Below, piece after piece: positions 58,081-64,000 of a stretch of 64,000 bases of DNA (position 1 is its first letter; the number at the start of each line of letters is the position of its first letter). Below the pieces are notes generated by a model. The model ran no database searches and was not told where the DNA came from. It worked only from the letters and a program-made list of their open reading frames with translations. Source of the DNA: Psychrobacter immobilis (GTDB taxonomy: Bacteria; Pseudomonadota; Gammaproteobacteria; Pseudomonadales; Moraxellaceae); NCBI RefSeq assembly GCF_904846285.1, contig NZ_CAJHAD010000006.1:1-64000 (forward strand), given 5' to 3'. Both the position numbers and the translations under genes were made by a program.

Positions 58081-58513
58081 GACAAGCTCTCAATATAAAT
58101 TAGTGCCGCTAAAGTAGCACAGTTAAAATAGGACAAAGAATACAATATATATTATAAAATATAGTATATGAAATCGCTTATAAGATGCCCATCAAAAGCT
58201 ATCTTAGTAGCATTTATAAGGCTTAATCTCAATTTATAAGCTTTAAATATAAGTCTTACATTTGGCTGTTGACAAGTTCATCATACGTGACAGCGCTACA
58301 AATAGCCAAATTAGCCAATATTTGCACAGACAAAATCAGCGCTCACTTTAACGCATATTAGGCTTAGCACATCGCTCAGACTTGGCAATGATAACGAAGT
58401 TTTACTCTCAGCATTCCAGTTAGCAGTCAATTAACTGCACGACTGCCCTTGTCAACCGGCGCTTTTGTCCGCATAATGAAACTCCCTATAAATCAGCTAG
58501 ACGATATATAATC
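58081..58513. other. lpxB / DAHP synthase intergenic region
   Basis: Divergent gap of about 430 nt. Apart from the promoter at 58449-58477 I see no operator palindrome, attenuator or ORF. Confidence 0.4.
58449..58477 (+). promoter_or_regulatory. promoter of DAHP synthase gene
   Basis: TTGTCA (58449-58454), 17-nt spacer, CATAAT (58472-58477): both boxes match consensus at five of six positions. It lies 37 nt before the ATG. No TyrR-type palindrome is evident. Confidence 0.65.
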
Positions 58514-59596
58514 ATGACAACACCAGTTACCCATAATGCAGATATTGACGACGTGAATATTGAAAAATTCATTCCTTTAATCACTCCCGCTGAGCTAAAG
58601 TCTGAGCTACCTTTGTCGAAAGACGCCTATAACACGGTCTTAAAAGGTCGCAATACCATCCAAGATATCTTAGATGGTAAAGACAAGCGTCTATTTGTGG
58701 TTATTGGTCCCTGCTCTATTCACGATATTAAAGCCGCGCACGAATATGCCGATCGCTTAGCCGTATTGGCAAAAGAGATTGAAGACAGCATCTTCGTTGT
58801 GATGCGTGTCTATTTTGAGAAGCCGCGTACCACAGTTGGCTGGAAAGGCATGATTAACGACCCTGATATGAACGATAGCTTTGATATCGAAAAAGGTCTG
58901 CGTACTGCCCGTAAGCTACTGCTTGATTTGAATGAGAAAGGTCTGCCGTGCGCCACTGAAGCGTTAGACCCGAATACGCCGCAATACATGCAGGATTTGA
59001 TTAGCTGGTCAGCGATTGGCGCGCGTACGACCGAAAGCCAAACGCATCGTGAAATGAGCTCAGGCTTATCATGCCCAGTTGGCTTTAAAAACGGTACCGA
59101 TGGCGGCATGACGGTTGCTGTGAATGCTATGCAAGCAGTCAAAGAAGGTCACAGCTTCCTTGGTTTATCAGCAGATGGCAAAGTCTCTATCATCAAATCT
59201 AAAGGCAACCCTTATGCACACGTAGTATTACGCGGTGGTGATGGCAAGCCTAACTATGATGAAACAGCTGTAGCGCAAGTAGAAAACGAGCTGGCTAAAG
59301 GCAAGACCAATAGTAAGATTATGATTGACTCAAGCCATGCCAACTCGGGTAAAGATCCGTATCTGCAACCAATGGTCATCCAAAACGTTGCCGAGCAGAT
59401 TAAAAACGGTAATAAATCTATCATCGGTCTGATGATTGAGAGCCATCTAAAAGGCGGCAATCAAAAACTAACCGCTGATTTGAGCCAGCTTGAGTATGGC
59501 AAGTCTATCACCGATGGTTGCTTAGATTGGGATAGCACGGTCACTGCCATGCGCAATCTACGTGACATGGTTAAAGACGTATTGCCGAATCGTTAA
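58514..59596 (+). CDS. aroF: DAHP synthase, AroF-like
   Basis: Condenses phosphoenolpyruvate and erythrose 4-phosphate to 3-deoxy-arabino-heptulosonate 7-phosphate, entry to aromatic biosynthesis. The 360-aa type I enzyme shows VVIGPCSIHD, MRVYFEKPRTTVGWKGMI, SWSAIGARTTESQTHREM, SCPVGFKNGTDGG and IMIDSSHANSGKD. Details such as TEALDPN, HREM and the ITPAELK start agree better with E. coli AroF (Tyr-sensitive) than AroG; feedback specificity is inferred and untested. Confidence 0.94.
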   Translation: MTTPVTHNADIDDVNIEKFIPLITPAELKSELPLSKDAYNTVLKGRNTIQDILDGKDKRLFVVIGPCSIHDIKAAHEYADRLAVLAKEIEDSIFVVMRVYFEKPRTTVGWKGMINDPDMNDSFDIEKGLRTARKLLLDLNEKGLPCATEALDPNTPQYMQDLISWSAIGARTTESQTHREMSSGLSCPVGFKNGTDGGMTVAVNAMQAVKEGHSFLGLSADGKVSIIKSKGNPYAHVVLRGGDGKPNYDETAVAQVENELAKGKTNSKIMIDSSHANSGKDPYLQPMVIQNVAEQIKNGNKSIIGLMIESHLKGGNQKLTADLSQLEYGKSITDGCLDWDSTVTAMRNLRDMVKDVLPNR

Positions 59597-59635
59597 TAAC
59601 GATTGGTCATAATGAATCCTTATTGACCACTCAAT

Positions 59636-59676
59636 AAAAAAGCCCGTTTGATATTAGATATCAGACGGGCTTTTTT
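59636..59676. terminator. bidirectional terminator, DAHP synthase / pepN
   Basis: AAAAAAGCCCGT pairs with ACGGGCTTTTTT around an inner TGATAT/ATATCA stem; A and T runs on both sides, between convergent genes. Confidence 0.92.
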
Positions 59677-59733
59677 GTACTTTCTAACTTATTAATCTTC
59701 CTTTATAAGCATTAACTTATAAAGTACTGCTCT

Positions 59734-62391
59734 TTACGCACTTGCAGAACCTTCAGTTGCCGCACCTAAAACACTGTTTAAGCTTTCAATTACATGCTTA
59801 GAAGTCGCTTGCTTTTGCAGTCCAATCAACTGCTCATGCGCCATTTGACGACGTGGTTCAGCCAAGGTATTCCAACGTGCCAGCACTTGTAATAAGCGTG
59901 AGGCTAACACAGGGTTGGTATCATCTAGCTTTTTAATCACAGCAATATAAATATCTAAGCCTTCATCTGTCCATAAGACCGTTGGCTGCGAGGTAAAGGC
60001 ACTAATGACCGAACGTACACGGTTGGGCGTATTCCAATCAAAGTCTTTATGAGCAAGCAAGGATTTAATAGTATCAGGCGTGACCGTATCAGCAGACGCT
60101 TGCACGCTAAACCATAAATCGATGACCAAATCATTATTTTGGAAGCGCTTATAAAAGTCCGCCAAATAGGCATCAGCATTTGCTAGTTGATGATTGACCA
60201 TCGCTTTTAACGCACCAAAACGTTCTGTCATACAACTGGCATTATCATATTGCTGCTGCGCCCATTCAGCTGCATCGGCAATATCGGCGGTCAGTGCCAT
60301 ATCTAACACCACATTACGTAAGGCACGCGTACCACGAGCAGCAGCACTATCTTCATAAGCCTGCATAGGTAGCTGTGTATAAAGCTCAGACCATTGATCT
60401 TTTAGTGCCTCTGCCAGCTGCTGATATAAGCTTTCGCGCTGCGCTTTCACCAACTCTGGATCGTAATCTTTATGAATGGCAGATGCCAACTCTGGCGCTG
60501 ACGGAATATCCAGCAAACGCGCCGCCAACATCGCATCAGTAGCAGCCAATTCAGGTAAAGTTTGCGCTACTGCTTGCAAATACACGTCCGGACAGCTTTT
60601 CGCGCCGTGTCCTTGGAGTAAAATACGATTGACCAGCATTTGTGTCACTTGCCAGCGATTAAAACCATTATCCTCATATTTTAGTAAAAATGCCAAATCT
60701 TCATCTTGATAATCATAATTGAGCTGTACTGGCGCACTAAAATCACGTAGCAAAGATACCACGGGCTCACTCGCTACATTCTCGAAGGTAAAGGTTTGGC
60801 TTGATTGATCGAGCAGCAGCATACGCTCAGCGACGATAGCGCCAGAATCTTTATCAAATAACGCTGTCGCTACTGGAATCGGCAGTGGTTTTGGCGCATC
60901 AAAGCCACTGACATGGCGGGTTTGCTGACTCAAAGTAATCGTTAACGTTTGCGTAGCGCTATCATAATCCTGATGACCAGACACCACTGGTGTACCGGGT
61001 TGGCTATACCAATCGATAAAGTCTTCAATCTTGCTATCGGTAATACTAAGCGCTGACAAAAAGTCTTCAACCGTGACCGCTTGGCCATCATAACGACGGA
61101 AATACTCATCCGTACCTTTACGGAAGTTATCTGGCCCCAAGGTATTGGCAATCATACGGACGATTTCAGCGCCCTTTTCATAAACAGTAGTGGTATAAAA
61201 GTTATTAATCTCCACGAAGCTCTCAGGGCGTACAGGGTGCGCCAGTGGTCCCGCGTCCTCAGCAAACTGATGAGCACGCAAGGTCGCCACATCATCGATA
61301 CGCTGGACGGCACTGGATTGCTGGTCGGCTGAGAACGATTGGTCACGATAAACCGTAAAGCCTTCTTTTAAACACAGCTGAAACCAATCGCGGCACGTGA
61401 TGCGATTACCCGTCCAGTTATGAAAATACTCATGGGCAATGATGGATTTGACACTAAAGCTACGAGAATCTGTGGTTGTCTCAGGGCTAGATAAGACACA
61501 AGCGGTATTGAAAATATTCAGACCTTTATTTTCCATCGCGCCCATATTAAACTGACTAACGGCCACAATCATATAACGGTCTAAATCATAAGCGCGGCCA
61601 TAATTAACCTCATCCCATTGCATCGAGTCTTTCAAAGCCTGCATACCGACAGCACATTTATCGATATCTTCAGACTTAGCATATAGCTCAAGCATCACCT
61701 CACGCCCTTCACTGGTCGTATAGCTGTCAGTCAATACATCCAAATCAGCGATGACGCAAGCAAACAGATAGCTTGGCTTATTGGTTGGGTCTTGCCAAAT
61801 AGCATAATGACGCTCAGGCGCATCTACAACTTCACCCGCTTCGAGCAAATTACCATTACTCAATAGCGTTGGAAAACGCTTATCGGCTTCCAAGCGTGTG
61901 GTAAATATCGCTAGCACATCAGGACGGTCTGGATAAAAGGTAATCTTGCGAAAGCCCTCTGGCTCACACTGGCTGACAAACATCGTATCATCACCACTAC
62001 CAGCGATATATAAGCCTTCGAGCGCCGTATTGGTATGCGGATGGATGCGTACTTGTAGCTGTAATCTTGTATTTTCTGGAGCATCGGTAATGGTTAATTT
62101 GCCCTCAGCTTGTGTATAACGATCACTAGCAAGCGGCTCATCATTAAGCTTAATAGACATCAGCTCAAGCGCTTCGCCATACAGCACCAAGTCACCTTCA
62201 GTCTGACGCTGCATCATCAAGGTGCTATCTACAACGGCATGATCATCAAAGAGCTTAATATCCAAATCAACGGTTTCGACATCAAAGCTTGGTGGTCTAT
62301 AATCTTTTAAATGAATTTTACTTGGAGCATGTGGCGGCACATCTGGCATGTCAGGGTTAATAATTTGAGCAGCGGTTTCAGTGGCGGACAT
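59734..62391 (-). CDS. pepN: aminopeptidase N
   Basis: Broad-specificity M1 zinc aminopeptidase that trims cytosolic peptides. The exopeptidase motif GAMEN is at 284-288, the zinc motif HEYFHNWTGNR begins at 320, and the second zinc Glu lies in LKEGFTVYRDQ. Its 885 aa and helical C-terminal domain match E. coli PepN. AGGAAT precedes the ATG. Monocistronic by context. Confidence 0.97.
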   Translation of the reverse strand: MSATETAAQIINPDMPDVPPHAPSKIHLKDYRPPSFDVETVDLDIKLFDDHAVVDSTLMMQRQTEGDLVLYGEALELMSIKLNDEPLASDRYTQAEGKLTITDAPENTRLQLQVRIHPHTNTALEGLYIAGSGDDTMFVSQCEPEGFRKITFYPDRPDVLAIFTTRLEADKRFPTLLSNGNLLEAGEVVDAPERHYAIWQDPTNKPSYLFACVIADLDVLTDSYTTSEGREVMLELYAKSEDIDKCAVGMQALKDSMQWDEVNYGRAYDLDRYMIVAVSQFNMGAMENKGLNIFNTACVLSSPETTTDSRSFSVKSIIAHEYFHNWTGNRITCRDWFQLCLKEGFTVYRDQSFSADQQSSAVQRIDDVATLRAHQFAEDAGPLAHPVRPESFVEINNFYTTTVYEKGAEIVRMIANTLGPDNFRKGTDEYFRRYDGQAVTVEDFLSALSITDSKIEDFIDWYSQPGTPVVSGHQDYDSATQTLTITLSQQTRHVSGFDAPKPLPIPVATALFDKDSGAIVAERMLLLDQSSQTFTFENVASEPVVSLLRDFSAPVQLNYDYQDEDLAFLLKYEDNGFNRWQVTQMLVNRILLQGHGAKSCPDVYLQAVAQTLPELAATDAMLAARLLDIPSAPELASAIHKDYDPELVKAQRESLYQQLAEALKDQWSELYTQLPMQAYEDSAAARGTRALRNVVLDMALTADIADAAEWAQQQYDNASCMTERFGALKAMVNHQLANADAYLADFYKRFQNNDLVIDLWFSVQASADTVTPDTIKSLLAHKDFDWNTPNRVRSVISAFTSQPTVLWTDEGLDIYIAVIKKLDDTNPVLASRLLQVLARWNTLAEPRRQMAHEQLIGLQKQATSKHVIESLNSVLGAATEGSASA

Positions 62392-62791
62392 AGATATTCC
62401 TATTATTATTTATGATAAAAAGCTTGTGATAAAAATGTATGGTCAGTTACGTTCGAGCGAGTCATCAGTGCAAATTACATTATAGTTAAACTTTTAGTGA
62501 CACCTAGCTACATTGACCTAAAGCACCAAATTTCAAGTACGATGATCAATAAAATCGATTTAAATACTCATGCTCTACTCTTCGCTCATCGTAATATTGA
62601 TTATTACATCAACACTAAGATTAAGGACAAAACTTTAATTAAAATCTACATATCTCTATTTAAGTTCTCGAATTATTTACAGTAATAGTACTTACATAAA
62701 GTAACATTTAGTATATGATAGATAGCAATTGCCTAAGTTTTACTAAAGCAGTTTACAACAACAAATATCATTAAAATTTTAGGAGCTCATT
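62392..62791. other. pepN-pal intergenic region
   Basis: About 400 nt, very AT-rich. It holds the probable pal promoter (62691-62719). A 62-codon plus frame inside has no ribosome site and unlikely composition. Confidence 0.4.
62691..62719 (+). promoter_or_regulatory. probable pal promoter
   Basis: CTTACA (62691-62696), 17-nt spacer, TATGAT (62714-62719); four and five matches of six. The start would lie about 65 nt before the ATG. Confidence 0.5.
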
Positions 62792-63310
62792 ATGTCAACA
62801 AGTTTTTCAAAAATCGCTGCCCTAGCAGTATTATCAAGCGCTGTAGTACTAGCATCAGGTTGTGCTAACAAACGCGCGACTTCAGAAGTTGTGGTTGCCC
62901 CACTAGGTATCCCAGGTGGTCAAGCGGGTTATAACGGCGCAGTTATCGTTGGCAACTCAAATGCTGTTATTACTGGTGCCGAAAATATACAAGCAGTGGT
63001 TTACTTTGCTTTTGATAGCAGTGAAATCACTTCACAAGCCGCTAGCGTATTAAATCAACATGCAAGCCTACTAAGCTCAAATCCAAACGCCGGTGTTGTT
63101 ATCGCTGGTCACACCGATGAGCGCGGTAGCCGTGAATATAATATCGCTCTAGGTGAGCGCCGTGCCCAAGCCGCACGTGATTACCTAGCTGCCCAAGGCG
63201 TTGCGGCAAATAATATCCGTGTTATTAGCTACGGTGAAGAGCGTCCTGCTGCTGCTGGTACGAATGAAGATGCCTATGCACAAAACCGCCGTGCTGAGTT
63301 GTCTTACTAA
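62792..63310 (+). CDS. pal: peptidoglycan-associated lipoprotein Pal
   Basis: Outer-membrane lipoprotein of the Tol-Pal system that binds diaminopimelate in peptidoglycan. The 172-aa protein has a signal with lipobox ASGC (Cys24), a short linker and an OmpA-like domain: VVYFAFDSSEI, IAGHTDERGSREYNIALGER, VISYGEERPAA, NRRAELSY. TAGGAGCTCATT gives a good ribosome site. The usual tolQRAB genes and cpoB do not flank it. An orphan OmpA-domain paralogue is possible, but length and motifs fit Pal. Confidence 0.9.
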   Translation: MSTSFSKIAALAVLSSAVVLASGCANKRATSEVVVAPLGIPGGQAGYNGAVIVGNSNAVITGAENIQAVVYFAFDSSEITSQAASVLNQHASLLSSNPNAGVVIAGHTDERGSREYNIALGERRAQAARDYLAAQGVAANNIRVISYGEERPAAAGTNEDAYAQNRRAELSY

Positions 63311-63361
63311 TATAATAGCCATTCAATAAGAATTTATTAGTATTCATTCTTTAGCACTAAG

Positions 63362-63393
63362 AAGCCTAGCAATCATATTGTTGGGCTTTTTTT
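63362..63393 (+). terminator. terminator after pal
   Basis: An imperfect stem (AAGCCTAGCAAT / ATTGTTGGGCTT, two mismatched positions) with a short loop, then seven T. Confidence 0.75.
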
Positions 63394-63512
63394 ATTCTAT
63401 TACGCTAAGATGAGTGTATAAAAGACTTTAGATTCTAAGAGTTTTTAATCATAACAAATTTTAAAGCTAAATCTCTTAACCACTATAAGCTATCAGCCTT
63501 TACTATAAATAA

Positions 63513-64000
63513 ATGATACAAATCTTAAACTTACATAATATTCAATATACTCAGCTTAACCCCATGACATGGTGCGCGACAGCTGAAGTAACTGCACCTT
63601 TCTCTCAAAATCGCGTGTATTTATTGAGTAATTCGCCAGTTCCATCTGCACGCGAAACCGCCTATCATCAGCGCATGCAACAACGCGCTGGCGTGCGCCT
63701 TTTATTACAGTCACTACTTGATAAGCTAAATATTATTGACAGTTTGGACGATACAAGCTTTCCCTATCGACTTGTTGACAGTCAATATTATGTGTGTTTT
63801 AGCCATACTGGGGCAAGTAATAAACCCGCTAATCATAAACATAAGAATGAAAAAGCATTTGAAGGTTTAGACAATAAAGTCGCTGTTGTCATTAGTCCTT
63901 ATTGCCCTGCAGGCATCGATATAGAAGTTAATAATGTTAAATGGCAAGTGGTGCAGCGATTTTATCATGCTAATGAAATAGTCATCTTGCAAACTCTACC
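63513..64000 (+). CDS. 4'-phosphopantetheinyl transferase-like protein, partial
   Basis: An open frame from the ATG at 63513 runs off the window end (162 codons seen). Its N-terminal half has RAGVRLLLQSLLDKL and YYVCFSHTG. Then come VAVVISPYCPAGIDIE, with the GIDIE magnesium motif, and VQRFYHANE, the start of the next conserved block. This is the order of the Sfp/AcpT superfamily, which loads phosphopantetheine on carrier proteins. The second half, including the WxxKE motif, lies outside. An Asn/Lys-rich insertion sits before the first acidic motif. Confidence 0.8.
   Translation, partial: MIQILNLHNIQYTQLNPMTWCATAEVTAPFSQNRVYLLSNSPVPSARETAYHQRMQQRAGVRLLLQSLLDKLNIIDSLDDTSFPYRLVDSQYYVCFSHTGASNKPANHKHKNEKAFEGLDNKVAVVISPYCPAGIDIEVNNVKWQVVQRFYHANEIVILQTL

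Noticed and set aside
62497-62685. 62-codon plus frame before pal
   Set aside because: No ribosome site and AT-driven Ile/Lys/Asn composition in a promoter region.
1-64000. tRNA, rRNA, CRISPR array, prophage or intact IS
   Set aside because: Reading all intergenic regions showed no cloverleaf-like sequence, no regular repeat-spacer array, and no transposase or phage gene.

Overview
The window reads as a chromosomal segment of a Moraxellaceae gammaproteobacterium, most likely Psychrobacter. The inference rests on protein character, moderately low GC, an Hfq with a long Gly/Phe/Arg tail of the kind found in Moraxellaceae, and several conserved gammaproteobacterial gene blocks. It is mostly housekeeping DNA. 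I see no tRNA, rRNA, CRISPR array, prophage or intact insertion sequence. Mobile or decayed DNA is limited to two copies of a short IS-derived miniature element, a frameshifted flavoenzyme, a PaiB-like fragment, a possible toxin/immunity remnant at the left edge and a decayed stretch near 51.6-51.8 kb.

Layout, left half. 0-0.4 kb: small unknown gene behind a possible toxin tail. 0.5-8.6 kb: pdxA, dnaB, alr, argF, rpiA and ilvA (cofactor, replication, wall and amino-acid genes). 8.7-14 kb: an excalibur-domain protein, a paiB remnant, an Hsp15-like S4 protein, a low-molecular-weight phosphatase, murB, a DUF218 protein, ccoS and a TauE/SafE-like membrane protein with a His/Met-rich tail. 14-20.6 kb: DEAD-box helicase, cold-shock protein, aroQ, ABC1 kinase, MITE copy A, a voltage-sensor-type K+ channel and yebC. 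20.7-23.4 kb: feoA-feoB plus a 42-aa Cys-rich membrane peptide behind a Fur-like site. 23.5-27.6 kb: frameshifted Old-Yellow-Enzyme-type reductase, ogt and ftsY. 28-31.4 kb: a 50-aa lipoprotein and two M16 peptidase-family proteins, one with and one without the zinc motif. 31.5-35.6 kb: an M15-type peptidase, rodA, about 1 kb of non-coding DNA with a candidate small RNA, and rlpA.

Layout, right half. 35.7-41.4 kb (minus strand): radA and the LPS block kdsD-kdsC-lptC-lptA-lptB. 41.7-47.1 kb (minus): queD-like, tsaE, mutL, miaA and hfq, a version of the widespread tsaE-mutL-miaA-hfq cluster. 47.4-51.6 kb: a 40-aa Lys-rich protein, a ynfA-type membrane protein, a PhzF-family protein, a methyltransferase-like membrane protein, htpX, MITE copy B and an unknown membrane protein whose stop codon lies in the MITE end. 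52-54.8 kb: carboxynorspermidine dehydrogenase and decarboxylase. 55-64 kb: a DUF924 protein, rnhB, lpxB, an AroF-like DAHP synthase, pepN, pal and the start of a phosphopantetheinyl-transferase-like gene cut by the window end.

Functional themes: envelope building (alr, murB, rodA, rlpA, M15 peptidase, kdsCD, lptABC, lpxB, pal), tRNA and RNA handling (tsaE, miaA, queD, hfq, cold-shock protein, helicase, rnhB), shikimate entry (aroQ, AroF), iron uptake and cbb3-oxidase maturation. I found no clearly new multi-gene system. The best leads are several small genes of 40-50 codons, the MITE pair, the rodA-rlpA gap with its candidate sRNA, and the active/inactive M16 pair.
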